This document shows positions 48,195 to 60,366 of a DNA stretch of 64,000 bases, piece by piece; the first letter of the stretch is position 1; every line of letters begins with the position of its first letter. The DNA comes from Corylus avellana (taxonomy: Eukaryota > Streptophyta > Magnoliopsida > Fagales > Betulaceae), in NCBI RefSeq assembly GCF_901000735.1, contig NC_081541.1, positions 48,679,385-48,743,384 of the forward strand, in the 5' to 3' direction. The position numbers were made by a program, and so were the translations under genes. Under the pieces are notes generated by a model. It did not search any database. It was not told the origin of the DNA and saw nothing but the letters and a program-made list of their open reading frames with translations.

Positions 48195-51100
48195 ACATGG
48201 CTGAATAGAAATTTTACTGAACCAAGTAGCATGATTAGACACCGTAATGATTCTCCAAAATGGGATTGAAGATTTAGGACCAAGAGAACAACTGTTCTTC
48301 AACATCCTTGGTAGAGCAGCTTTAGGACAAGCTTAATAGAAATTTTAAACAGATTTTCAAAAAGAAAAGCTAAAAAATGTGTCATTAAAGTAAACAACAG
48401 AAGAGAGGTCATCATAAGTGCTTGCCAAATGCCCTAAGGAGGTTGATTTAGTTACCATATTAACTTTCAATTTTTCTGCATGAAGTGGATATTTTGAGGA
48501 CGGAATCTGTGCACTTGTGCTTGACAGCATAAGGCTTATGGTTGTACGAAACAATGGCCTATTTTCTTAAAGGAAATAAGCATTTACTCGCCTCTACCCA
48601 CGTGCATGAATAAACTCACTATATTTTTAATAAGTAGTGCATGAACAAAATTGATCATAGATAACTATGTCAATACGAATGGAGACAGACTAACTACAGG
48701 ACCAACTGATGGTTCACCATCATATGGACAATCATTGTTCACCATATGGCCTGAGTAACTAGGGCATTTGCCCAAAATACTATAATCATAGATTGGTTCT
48801 ATATCCTGCAGGATGGAAGCAATATATACACTGAATCATTGCAGTCATTAAATTGAAAAGTGCACGCATCTTTATCAGCCTCAAGGCTTAAATGCAGAAG
48901 TTGGGAATGTTCCCAACAACCAGACATGACAAGACAACTCTGGTTCAAACATATCCCCATCTACACATATAGCTAGGGAAAATCACCTGCTCAAGCTTTT
49001 TGGCATATTCTCTTCTGATGTCCAAAACTAAATCAACTGCACCTGGGTTTACCAAGTCAGGAGGGATATCAGCTATATTGGTAGTTGCAATAGCAGCAAC
49101 ATTACTCCTTCGGATAGCCTGAACTTAAAAGAACCAAAGAACAAATTATACACTAAATAGTGCTTGCACAATACAATAAAATGAGCAGAAGATAATAAAT
49201 GTAACTAGCTGATACTGGCCATTGTGGCATTATCATAAGTAACAAAATATAAGAGTAAGAGTGAAAGCTAGGTTGCCAATTTACAAGATTCTGCAAGATA
49301 TAGAGCACAAATATGAGTAAGCATATGCATACACAATCAAAAAGATATCTTAAGTTCGAAGTTAATGGAAGAAGTGGTTGTTGCTTAACTGTTGGAATGA
49401 TATTTTCTTCTTATTCTTTTTAACAAGTAGTTGGAGTTACCACATTCACATTTTACAACTGAGGGAGTGCCGCAATTCTCATTTTGATAAAGCCAAACCC
49501 ATGGATGAATTCTCAACATACCAACCCACAAATTGGTGGTAATCCATTACCGCACAAATGTATCAGGTTAGAAATCACAGTTCTTCATTAAAGAACTAAA
49601 GATATGCCAAGAATTCAAACAGTGTTAGTATTATTAAAACCACTTAAAGGGAGGCACCAAATATGCATTAAGCATTTCATTCTCAATCTAAGTTCCTAAC
49701 AGTTAACATAATGGAATAGCCTATATGCTAGAACATTTGATCGTGGTTCCCCATTAATAAAAATTGGGTTGCCCCCACAAAGGTCTCTTCTATACCTTTT
49801 TTTTAAAATAATCTTTTTCCTTTTTCACACACTGGTGTACACTACCATCTATGAGGTGAATGAATTCCTCCCAGAAATCATGTCTTACAAAATCAACCAG
49901 CATTAGTAACAATGTCTAAGGTGAAAGCCTAAAAGCTTTTTTCGTAATTAGAAAAAACAGCGTCCTAACCTAATCACGATTTTGTTTTATGAATAAAACA
50001 AGAGCTTTAATTAACCTAATCCCAAAAATATTTGCTATTAATATGATTTTGTAACTAGTTTGTTTTGTTGATTGTGCTGATTAAATAGAATCAAATGCAA
50101 TCAAGTGTTGTTCAGGAGAAGTCAGCAAATATGATATATTGCCCAACTATCGTCAAATTAACAGGCCCAATAACAGCATTATGCAATCAACTAATCGCTA
50201 TAACATGCCCAATGCCATAAGAACTTACAATTTCAAGGTCATTTTGGATTTCAGAGACAGCACGCCTCACTTCAGAACGAACTGTTTCATATATTCCACT
50301 AGCAGTAGCATCACCTTCCACATTATCCCCTTGGACCGACTGCAAAATGAATTATGAAACAACTTTACATCGCAAGGACATTATCCATCATCATTTACCA
50401 ATGCTTATTTTCCATCATAGCATTCATGTTTTCGCTAACTAGTCCACAATTTCGTCCACACCTCACCTTCGTTTGTTCACAAACTGCTTTAATAGTTTTC
50501 TCTTCAGCTCCCAAAGAACTCGTCGTCGACACTTCATCTTCCCAACTTTGAGCTTTCGAACAAGACTGAAAGAGAACCATACAAAAAAAGGCAAAGCCGA
50601 TCAATGAAATATGTTCCCTTTCCACTAACATCATACAATATCTCAAAAAGAAAATGGGTCTACCCAGTTTGTACCAAATTCGCGGAGAAACTATCCAAAG
50701 GCTCAAGACCCGAATGCTGACCAGACCATATACCAGAACTACTTCTTACCAAGCCACCCTTTTTCCCATTACTAGACACTACATTCCAATTACTCCCCTT
50801 CCTCAAATCCTTTGATGAACCACATTCTTGCTCAGCCTCACTCTGCACAGACAACAAATTGCAGACAATTATCATTTCTCCGCATAAAACTAATCGAAAC
50901 GCAACCCCAAATCACTTCCAAACCAACAGTCAATCCAAAAAACTCAGAATTCCATCGCAAAAAGAAGTCCTAACCTCAGAAGTCACACACCGCCGCCTCG
51001 ACGCTGACCTATTGCGGCGACCCGCGTCGACCCACGAACCTTTCGTCACCGAGCGCCCCCTGCTGTCATCCGCAGCGCCATTGCTCGCCGTTCTTGCCTT

Positions 51101-51379
51101 CGTATTCGTAGCGTCGGGTTTGGGAGGCGAGCCAGAGCCTCTGCTCCAGAAGAGAGGGTTGTCTCGCTTATTCAAGAACTCGGAGATCTCAGCGTTGGTG
51201 GCGGCGGTGGTGGTGGTGGGTCTCCTCGAGAAAGCGCTCACGCTCCGTGATCTTCGAATTGGGGCGGCTTTCTTTTGTGGGTTCTCTTTCTCTGTGCTTT
51301 CTTTTCCTGCAGAGTGCGTGGCCGAGGTGGGGGAGAGATTTGCTCTTCTGGAGGAGGATTTGAAAGCTGCCACTGCCAT
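42877..51379 (-). CDS. Plant protein of unknown function, basic N-terminus and coiled coil
   Basis: I do not recognise a named function. Eight minus-strand exons, all phase 0 and GT-AG: 51379-50975, 50842-50675, 50565-50467, 50339-50229, 49118-48987, 48114-47977, 47330-47106 and 43275-42877, giving 558 aa. The N-terminal 135 residues are basic and Ser/Arg/Thr-rich ([25 protein letters not shown], then [12 protein letters not shown]). The middle, about 235-350, is charged and helical ([53 protein letters not shown]), predicting a coiled coil. Next comes [26 protein letters not shown] and a Ser/Asp-rich stretch ([15 protein letters not shown]). The tail is low in motifs. No signal peptide or membrane span is seen. 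Exon 2 end uses the GTACAA donor to keep phase. The final exon is least certain. A cytoskeletal or nuclear scaffold role is possible but unsupported. Confidence 0.75.
43470..43565 (-). mobile_element. tRNA-derived SINE-like fragment
   Basis: On the minus strand, AATTGGTTGGACCGTAGGTG resembles an A box region and TCTGGTTCAAGTCCAGG is a good pol III B box (GGTTCAAGTCC) about 35 bases later. There is no cloverleaf. It is in the large intron 43276-47105 of the coiled-coil gene. Confidence 0.6.
43566..47105 (-). other. Large last intron of the coiled-coil gene
   Basis: About 3.5 kb of anonymous intron. There is an (ATTT)n run near 43990-44006 and pyrimidine-rich sequence at 44990-45260 with no ORF. 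Near 46548-46600, CTCAACTAAGCCTTGATCCC, followed by AACTATTGGAG, matches a phrase I know as a common plant dispersed-repeat end. No exon evidence was found. Confidence 0.5.
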
Positions 51380-51660
51380 TGTCTGTGCGTGATTATGTAA
51401 AGATAAGATGCATGGAAAGAGATGTTAGTGTGTTTGAGAAAATGGCAGAATCTGAGCCGAAGATGAACGATGCGATTGCAATTGTTTGAATTCAAGCAAA
51501 GTAAGACAAAAGCGAGAGCTATCGTTTCTTCCGCCTTTTCCGTCTTTATCGAAGTTGACGTCTCTATGACCCTCTCTGTCGGAACAGATGCTCAACGAGT
51601 CAAGATTCTTAGATGTATTGCTAAATTTCATTATTATTGAAGTGATAAACACCTTACTTC
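51380..51660 (-). promoter_or_regulatory. Leader and promoter of the coiled-coil gene
   Basis: Non-repetitive, GC-richer sequence directly above the ATG at 51379. It is replaced by AT-rich spacer beyond 51660, which probably marks the outer promoter limit. No core element is assigned. Confidence 0.4.
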
Positions 51661-52084
51661 ATTTAGTTTTGCCAAAAAATAAAAAATTAATCCTCGTGGT
51701 GCATTTTTAATAAGGATTTTTATTTTATTTCAAAAAAATAAAAATAAAAAATAAGGGTTTTTATTTTAACTACTCAAAATACAATTTTTTTTTTTTTTTC
51801 ATTTTAGCGACTAATTTTTTATCCAACAGAACATGTATTTTAACTATTTGCTCTAATTAAATATTATTTTTTATCATTTCTTTTTCTTTCCCATAAAAAA
51901 AGAGAAAAGATTAAAAAAATACAAAAAAAGAAAATATAATAAAATATTACTTAAAAGTTACTACAGTAAACTTTCATATTTTAAAAAAATTTTATTTTAC
52001 AAGGACCGGTGGAGCAAGAAAATAAGGTATAGTAGCTACATTTAGCTAAAAAAACTAATTTACAATGATTGATGAAAATGCTCA

Positions 52085-52395
52085 TAGATCCTGTGATATC
52101 AAAATGAACTCAAAAGTTTCTGAGATATATTAAAAAAATAATTTAGTATCTACAGTCAAATTTCGTCCACTAATTTAACAGCTTTCGTTTCGTCCACTAA
52201 TTTAATAAATTTTGTTAGTATAACACTGACCTAAATATGATACGTATCACAATTTTATTGGCTCTAATGTTACGCTATCAGAATCTGTTAAGTTAATTAA
52301 TGGAATTTGATTATATGGACTAAATTATTTTTTTGGCATACTTCAAGGACTTTTGAGTCCATTTTGATACCACATAGAGTGAATTGCAAATCAGG
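52085..52395. mobile_element. MITE with ~95-bp inverted repeats
   Basis: The left arm contains TGATATCAAAATGAACTCAA and AAAAAAATAATTTAGTATCT. The right arm, reverse complemented, contains TGGTATCAAAATGGACTCAA and AAAAAAATAATTTAGTCCAT in the same order. Total about 310 bp, non-coding. Confidence 0.8.
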
Positions 52396-54476
52396 TAAAT
52401 CTCAGTGACTGATTTTGCATTTTTCCTTATAGTTTAACTACTTTATTTTTTAATAATAATAAAAAAAACTACTTTATTTTTAGGGTATTTGTAAAATAAA
52501 TTCATGAGGAACGCGCTAAAACAAATCACACTATAATTTTTTATTTTTTTTTTTTCAATTTTAAGACCTAAGTTTGTCGAAAATGTGCAATAGATCCTTT
52601 CATTGGTTTTCTATCCAAAATTTTGATGTATGTTAGCACCGCGTCAAAATTTTTGCTACATCACCTTCAAATATTAATTTAATTAAAAATATATATTAAA
52701 AAAAAATTGAAGGGTTGGCGAGCGGTAGGGCTGCCACCCCTTTAGAACTCTAATAAAAGGAAGAGGAGGAAAAAGGAAAAGGAAACACTCCTAGGTAATC
52801 TCTTTTAGAACTCTAATCTTCATTTTATTATTTCTTACTTATATTTATTTATATTAGTGTTTTTGTTGTAATAAGGGAGGGGAATTGATAAGCCTGCGTC
52901 TTTTAGTTTTATTTAAGTAATATAAAAAAAATAGAGTTGTTAATTAATGGTATATAGATCTATTATTTCGAAATTAGATGAGAGTGTATATGTTTTATTT
53001 AAAATTAATGATGATTTTAAAGTTAAAAAAGTAGGAGTTGACACACCCATCAATTTTAGTTCCCATAATTCTTTCCCTCTCTTTTGTATTTTTCCAACCT
53101 TGCCATTGACTCCGTTTGTTTCTTGAGAATTTTTTTTTTGTTTTGCATTTTTTAAAGAAAGATCTTAGATTCATAGACGTGATGGGAAGCTCCTCGTAAT
53201 CAAAGCTCACCTCACTGTAATCTCCTTCTCAGTTTGGTTCCTCTATCCTTATTTTCTATAATTTATTTTCTCTTTGTTTCTTTCCTTTTCTCTCTTATTC
53301 TTTCCCTTCTCAGCTTGCATTACTCGAGCTGACCCAAGTGCTTGATAAGGCACTCAACCCAACTAATGGATGAGCTCGTACAAGGTTTTTTCCTTTTCTC
53401 TCTCAGTAAGTCAAGCCAAGCTCAGCTTTTGATACTTGTTATGAGCTAGAGCTGAGTTCGAGCTCTTGATGCGTAAACGAGCCAAGCTTGCACGGGCACT
53501 ATTCACCTGAGCTATGCTTGTTTATAGGCCAAAATATTTATGAAATTGTGTTGGGTCCAAGTGACTTGACGGAATTAGAAATTTATTTTTAAGGGGGTTA
53601 GACTGTATAAAAAAATTTATTGACACAAAAATAAAATTAAAAAAAATATACCTAAATTATTTTGTTTCTGACCTTTTTTCTAATAAATTAGGCGGTTAAT
53701 CGACGGTTAGCACTTTTTAAAAGAAAAAATTCAAAAAACTAAAAAAAATAAAAAATCAAAACAATGCCATTTCTATGATAATACAATAATATCATATTAC
53801 ATACGACATCGTTTTTAGATTTTTATACATTTTTATATATATTTCAAATTTTAAACGTAAAAACGATATTGTTTCATATATATATATATATATTTCAAAT
53901 TTTGCACTATTCCTTTTAACTGTCCCACACAAGCACACTCTTGGGCTCTATTCCACAGAGATGGCTAACTCTTTATTTACTCTCATCCAAGCATAAACAC
54001 AGAGAAATTTGAAAGGATCCAACGCATTAGGATGAGCATGATTGCTTAAAAGAAGCTAGCATTTTATCTCCAAGGAAAAACCCAAAGTTATTGGAAGAAC
54101 ATATCCACTTTAACCAAAGTAAACTTCTCAAAATACTTATCATAAATTCAAAACTCCATCAAAAATCAAAGCCCATCATGCAAACAGATGGCCTAATCGT
54201 AGCATTCTTAAAACATCATCATTTTAATTAAAAGTGAAACCAAAGCAGAACAACTGGACATACTCCGAGTGGATGAGAGGACCCCCCCAAAACTTCCGAG
54301 TGTCACAACCAGCCGTTAATCCACCAGGCCTGCTACACAATTTAGCATCAGTAAACCAGCAAAATGGGAGATGTAAACAAATTCTAAACCATAATAAAAA
54401 GTAAAAAATAAAATTTTAAAAAACCATTACAAAATAGACTTACACTCCCGCGGCACTGTTAGCCACGTAAGATTTG

Positions 54477-54966
54477 ATTCCGTTTTTAAAAATTATGTTT
54501 TTGAAATCTTTATTTTTTAAAATCACAAAAGTGTTTGGTAAAACATGTTAAAAAAATATTTTTTTATCAAATATTTATTATGTGAAATCGTGATTTTGGT
54601 TTAAATTCGTGTTTTTTCAAATAAGCATCCCCTAACCTGGGTCTGTTTGGGATTGCGGTTTCAATAAGTGCGATTTTAAAAGTTACGTTTTTGAAATCGC
54701 TACTTTTTAAAATTACAAAGGCGTTTGGTAAAACATATTATATAATACTTTTTTTTTATCAAATATTTGTTTTGCAAAATCATAATTTTGGTTTAAATTC
54801 GCGCTTTTTCAAATAAGCATCCTCTAACCTGCTTATCGAAATTGCAGATTTTTTTCCTATTTTTTTTATAATAAGTACTTTTTAAATCGCAATACCAAAC
54901 ACCTTATATTTTACGATATCTTTTAAAAGCTTAGATTATTTTTGCGAAATCGCAATCCCAAACACA
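54477..54966. mobile_element. Nested/duplicated MITE (GTTTGGGATTGCG family)
   Basis: Two direct copies of a ~165-bp unit (54477-54639 and 54667-54831) share TACGTTTTTGAAATCGCTA-type phrases, GTTTGGTAAAACAT and the end CAAATAAGCATCC. The outer ends GTCTGTTTGGGATTGCGGTT (near 54641) and the reverse complement of CGCAATCCCAAACACACTC (to 54969) are inverted. One element thus appears to have duplicated into or beside another. Confidence 0.75.
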
Positions 54967-55516
54967 CTCTTATAGAAATCGTAAATTTTTTTCCTATTTT
55001 AGCAAGTGACTTAACCCTAAACACATGTACTAAAATTGCATTTAACCCTAAAAAAATTAGTTTATCTCAGTACCAAACGCAACCTATCCTCGTTCCCAAA
55101 CACACCGCATTGCCCCAACTATCCCGCGCGCGCTTATTCGAAGAAGAAAAAAAGTGCCGCCACCACTGGACCCTCTCTCTCCTCCTGTTCGCTTCCCCAC
55201 AGTTCCTCCTCTAGTTCCCAAAATGCCCCAGCCAATCCTCCTCAAAGCACAGTGAATATATAAATATTGGTAATTAAGCTTTGAGTATTTGTATTTTAAA
55301 GATAATATACGCCTATGAAATATCAACAGTCGGCTACAATTCTTTTTCTTAAAAAGAAAATAAAGCATGTTTGTTAATCAAAATATTATTGGAATGTATA
55401 AGAAGTTTATATTATCTTAAAATATAAGCTTATATTTTAAGATTCTTCCCTGTAGAAGTGTTTGGCAGAGTAAGGTAAGGTTAATTCATTTGAGAGTTAA
55501 TTTTTTTTTTTTTTTT

Positions 55517-55865
55517 TGGGAAACTACATTTTGCACCCATGAAATACAATGTCTTGGCTCTTTCTTTCCATGAACTACCAACTGTGACACTCGACCCCAT
55601 AAACTACTATTTTATGCCCAAAACTCCCATTCCATCAGTCAAAGGCTAATTCCGTCAGTCAAATGCATTAACTCAGATGGTCTACCTGTTACTTTGTCTC
55701 TATGAATTATAATACATTGTCACTTTGACTGTCTGAGTTACATTTTTGACTGATGAAAGGGGCTTTTGACTGACAGAATAACGGTTTTTGGCACAAAATA
55801 GTAATTTATGGGGTCGAATGTTACAGTTGATAGTTCATAGAGCAAAGATTAGTGAATGAATAATG
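55517..55865. mobile_element. MITE with ~120-bp inverted repeats
   Basis: The left arm has CATGAACTACCAACTGTGAC, then CGACCCCATAAACTACTATT. The right arm, reverse complemented, has TATGAACTATCAACTGTAAC, then CGACCCCATAAATTACTATT. The centre has the repeated phrase TCAGTCAAA. Non-coding. Confidence 0.85.
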
Positions 55866-57340
55866 ATCCAATCGAGTGAAACAGATAGGAAGGATCCCAC
55901 TGAATTAGTGAATCATGCTTTGCTCATGCGTGAATATGGGTGAATGATTTAAGGCGACACACAAGACTGCCAAAAACAGTCCAGCAAACAGTAAATGGGC
56001 AGAAGTGGGTGGAAAAGAGAGGAGAGAAAGAGAGCACACGCTCTTCAAGATTTTCTAAATTTTACCCATCTTTCGACCCCTCTTTACCAATCAGATATAA
56101 TCTTTTTATAGCCTACAAAACAATATGGGGTACAAGAAAGTCGTGGACAGATGTAGTGGAAAAAGACATGCTTTCATGATAAACAATGATTTAACCAATG
56201 ATATGGTTCTTAATATAGAGGAATTGCACAAAAGAATCTATGTAACCAAGCCCATGGAGTTAGGCTTGAGGTTTAGTTGATATATTGGGTTTTTGAGGGC
56301 TGCCACTAGGGAGAAAAGAGGGTGTTCTATACTCTATAGACTATAGTGTTTGGAGAAAAATATATCATTTTGGGAGGCAATAGGTGGCCTGCATAGAAAA
56401 TAGGTTCTTATATCTAGGGCTATTCCTTAATTATGTCTTTTTATTGCAAGATAAATAAAAATTATTTACCTATAAACTATTGACATGTCATATAGAGCTC
56501 TCATATATGTTTATTGTGCTGCATGTTGCTTTATTTACTTAGAGTCCCTAGCCTTCTTGCTATACAATAATTTGTCATGTGAAGGACTATTCTAATTATA
56601 ATTAATAACTTACAAAAAAAAAAAAAATTATAATTAATTTACCATCTGTCTAGGTATTTATTTCATAGCCTTGGCCCTTTGCCCAAAATATCAAGTACAA
56701 AATAACAAATGATTAGCCATGTGCCATTATATTAAAGAAGAAAATCTAAAGTGTAACTTGTGAACTATTTTATATAATATGATTTATCAAGTTCTTTATG
56801 TTTATACTGTAACAACTTGAACATATTATCCTTCAGTATATATTATGGCCTAAGAAATTGGGGCAGCCAAAGAATGGGCTAGATCTGAACTTTCACATCG
56901 ATTTTTGAGCTTGTTATCGAAGAATCATAAAGTAGAAGAACTAGGGTGTCCTTGTTGTTTTGGGCCAGATTTTGGGCCTTTGGGTGAGTAAAAGCCTGTT
57001 AGGGTAATTTTACAGATTTAGCCTTGAAAAAGGGGAAATTTTGAGCTGTGTTTTTGACCAAATCCAATGAAAGTCATAGGAAATGTGTTGAGGGCTAAAT
57101 TTTTTTGTTGCTAGCCCATGACAAGTCTTTATCCATTGGAGGAGGCCAGTTTGGATTGGGTCGCAATTATCGATAGAAATGTTGAGATTTTGTAAAAAAA
57201 AATTAAGAGTAAGTAGGGAAGTTATATTTTGTAAAGAAATAGCATTTAATTGGTATAGGGAAAAATAATGGAAACTATTGGGGAGTATATTTGCATAGGA
57301 AAACAAAAAAAAAAATTGTTTATTTAAATTTAGAGAAATG

Positions 57341-57374
<34 letters not shown>

Positions 57375-57679
57375 ATTGATGTGAGGCTCTAAGTGGGCAC
57401 CCAACAAATCCTCAATTTATAATTGCGTAAGAGTGTGTTTGGGATTACGATTGAATTCTTAAAAAATTGCGATTTGAAAATATAGAAAATCTGTATTTTC
57501 AAATCACAGGCAATGTAATGTTTTTTTTTTTTTAATGCATAATTTTAAAAAATAAATTGTGATTTTCAAAGTCAAACTACAACTTTACTAAACTCTTAAC
57601 TATATTTTTAAAAATTATATTTTTAAATTACATATTTATTAAATTAATATTTTAAATCACATATCCAAACAAACATTAA

Positions 57680-57900
57680 GTAGATGATATTTGTGCATAA
57701 AAGTCCTCTTGAATATTTGGTTTCTATGCATAGCCAAGAGAGAGAGAGAGAGAGTTTTGGATTTGATTGAATATGGCAATTGTGAAATGGACTCCACACC
57801 GCCTGATCGAGTCAATCTGCCAATAATGCCACCAAAACTGTGCCACCTACCACGTCTTAAGGAGATGTGCTACACTAATCCTCTCCCATCTAATGAAGTT

Positions 57901-57931
<31 letters not shown>

Positions 57932-58560
57932 TTTTTGTTACTAATTAAAAATGAGACATATTATAGGTACCAAATTTTGTATTAAGAGATGAGTACCAAA
58001 ATGAAGTGAAGCGTATTTGTTGGTACCCTTACCATTTATCTTTACTAATTATTTTAATCATTTCTAATGAATAAGCTTAAATTATACCTATTTTTGGATA
58101 AAAGATTCAACACTCCTAGCATTTTTCATTACAAGTATCCTCTTGACGGGAGCATGAATGCTTATGTGCCGTTTGCATTATATTGACAGATCATGCAGTA
58201 ATCGGTTTGGATTATAAGTTTATAACCCAACCACTTTCCATGGAAAAATCCTCAAACGTGTAAAAGTGGAGGTACAAGTCTTTGGGTTAGGTGAATGTGG
58301 GAAGAAAAGTCAGGAGTCTCTTTCGGAATAATTGAACGAAATAAATATGTAATTGCCTTTTCTTTTCCTTCTCATCCATCCATCACTCCACTAGATTGTA
58401 TCCACGTGGATATGTAATAGTTTCAGACAAAGAAAATAGCATGCACATGGCCATGGGGGAGAGAAGGACTAATTACAAGCTTTGAGTGAAGGATCAATTA
58501 AGTTATCTTTGTCAAAGGAATTACAAGCTTTGAGTGAAGGACCAATTAAGTTATCCAAAA
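57680..58560 (+). repeat. Upstream copy of NLR 5' flanking blocks A and B
   Basis: Block A (57680-57855: GATGATATTTGTGCATAAAA, a GA run, TGGACTCCACACCGCCTGAT, AATGCCACCAAAACTGTG) recurs at 59728-59901 and partly at 60118-60210. Block B (58311-58535: AGTCTCTTTCGGAATAATTG, GCATGCACATGG, TTACAAGCTTTGAGTGAAGG) recurs at 60198-60297 just above the NLR start. Within B, AATTACAAGCTTTGAGTGAA is itself doubled with a 48-bp period (58471 and 58519). Confidence 0.85.
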
Positions 58561-59424
58561 AGAAAGGATGGAAGTATAATTTTTTTTTTAGTGGTATTAC
58601 TTTAAATTTTTAATTCTATCTAGTCCTCAAGGTCCTTTTAAAGGGTAGGAATGATAGGGATAAGATAAGGTTTTATTAGGATTAGAATGTTAGGATAAGA
58701 TTAGATTAATAGTTGAGTTAAAATAGGATTTCAATTATTTAGGATTAGAGTTTATTTGAATTTAAATATTAGAACTTTAGGTGTTATCAATTTAAGCTTT
58801 ATCTACTTGTATTTCTATTTAAAGACCATTTGGTTATTAATGAGAATTATAAAATAATTTAGTCAAATTGTGGTCTTCTGTTACCTTAAATGGAGTATTG
58901 TAGTGTTCTTCTACCCTACGTGAAGAGTTGTGTTCTCAAAGTCCATTTGATTATTTCTATTATGTAATGTGCACATAAGAGGGAGCCAAGATGAATACGT
59001 TTTTTTAATGTGCACGTGATGGTGGTTAGGTGGTGACAATTGAGGATTGTATGACAGTTGTGCACACGATGGTTTTTTTCTTCGGGTTTGTGCTGTAATA
59101 CAAAATTTCGTATTATTAACATTTGTCATTGTCTTGGTATTGCTAAGTGTCCTCGAGTATGTTTAAGTTCTTAAAAAATAATATTTCGGGTTCGTTAATA
59201 GAAGGGTAACAAATAATTCTTAAAAATGTTAAAGAAAACATATACATTTCACATATTAAAGAACACTTGATATTTATTAAAGTGAGTTGAAAGAAATTTT
59301 CTAGAAACCCATTTGAAAGAAATTTCTGTCAATTAATTAAAGGACACGAAGGAGGAAGGAAAGTAATTTGAAACAGCTGGGCAATTTGAGTTATGGACTT
59401 TACTAGTACGAAAAAAACAGAGAA
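58561..59424. other. Spacer between NLR-flank repeats
   Basis: No gene. AT-rich sequence with no repeat partner in the window and no coding open stretch that reads as protein. It lies between the two sets of duplicated flanking blocks. Confidence 0.45.
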
Positions 59425-60366
59425 CAATTATGAATGTTCGAGGAAGAAGTCAAGCAAGAGGGGTCTCAATTAGAATTAAAGGAGACAGCCTGAAGGAAGA
59501 TGGATGGAAATTGCAAACAGCACGCTTTTTCTTGCTTTTACACCATAAGCTGAGTCATATTGATTACACAGGACACAGCCTACATTTTCAAATCCCACAT
59601 TTAATGTGGTGTTTTTTTGGAAAAAACACAACTTTAAAGGTAAAATTACAATTTTAAAGAGTAATTAAATTACCATTTACTAAACCTTTAATTATATTTT
59701 TAAAATCACAAATGTAAAGAAAGGGTTGGATGATATTTGTGCAAGTGGACATAAAAGTCTTGATGAATAATTGGTTTCTATGCATTATCCAAGAGAGAGG
59801 GAGAGAGTTTTGGATTGGATTGGATTGAATATAATATTGTCTGTGATCGAGTCAAACTTCCAACTTCCAACTTCCAATAATTAATGCCACCAAAACTGTC
59901 TGAGATAGAAATTTCAAATTATGAATATGTGAGGAAGAAGAAACCAAGCAATTAAGGGGGGGCTAGGCCTGAAGGAAGGAAGATGGATGGTAATTGCAAA
60001 CAAAAGCATAAGGTTGCTTGTTTGAATGTGGCCAATTATGGCGGACTCCGCATACTTGCATTGCAACATTCGATTTAATATTGTAAAAAAATAATATTTA
60101 ATTGGTAGCTGGGAAATTGACTCCAGAGTCCACTCCACACCGCGTGATCGATTCAATCTACCAATAATGCCACCAAAATTGTGCGACCTACCAATAGCGA
60201 AGAGTCTCTTTCGCAGTAATTGAAGGAAATAACGCATGCACATGGGGAAGAGAAGTCAACAAGGAATTACAAGCTTTGAGTGAAGGAGAAACCAATTACT
60301 TCTGCTTTGCTTACCGAAAAAAAAAAACACTAAAAACTTGTTGTTTGAGTGCATCGTTTCCTGGCC
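59425..60366 (+). promoter_or_regulatory. NLR promoter/leader with internal duplications
   Basis: Block C (59425-59519: ATGTTCGAGGAAGAAGTCAA, then CCTGAAGGAAGATGGATGG) is repeated at 59917-60001 (ATATGTGAGGAAGAAGAAAC, then CCTGAAGGAAGGAAGATGG). Blocks A and B, copied from 57.7-58.5 kb, follow at 59728-59901, 60118-60210 and 60198-60297. The start context GGCCATGGC is strong. No TATA box is assigned. Confidence 0.7.

Larger units (their letters stand above)
51661..57670. other. Repeat-rich intergenic spacer
   Basis: No gene recognised. It contains the MITEs listed separately. It also has a GAGCT/AGCTC-rich stretch at 53320-53520 of repeat type and anonymous sequence at 53930-54400 that reads like a retroposed 3'UTR but has no ORF. 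Another piece near 57265-57300 (AACTATTGGGGAGTATATTT) resembles 33030-33060 near the copia remnant. A/T runs are frequent. Confidence 0.5.

Noticed and set aside
50664..50675. Donor GGGTAGACC at 50663 for exon 2 of the coiled-coil gene
   Set aside because: It would give phase 2 and throw exon 3 ([12 protein letters not shown]) out of frame. The GTACAA donor after 50675 keeps phase 0.
50859..51392. 177-residue plus-strand open frame opposite the coiled-coil gene
   Set aside because: It is the antisense of the GC-rich first exon (51379-50975). The minus-strand reading has the sensible start and continues through phase-0 exons.
53930..54400. Last exon or 3'UTR of an unseen gene
   Set aside because: No open frame, splice sites or recognisable protein in either strand. 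It was left in the spacer description.
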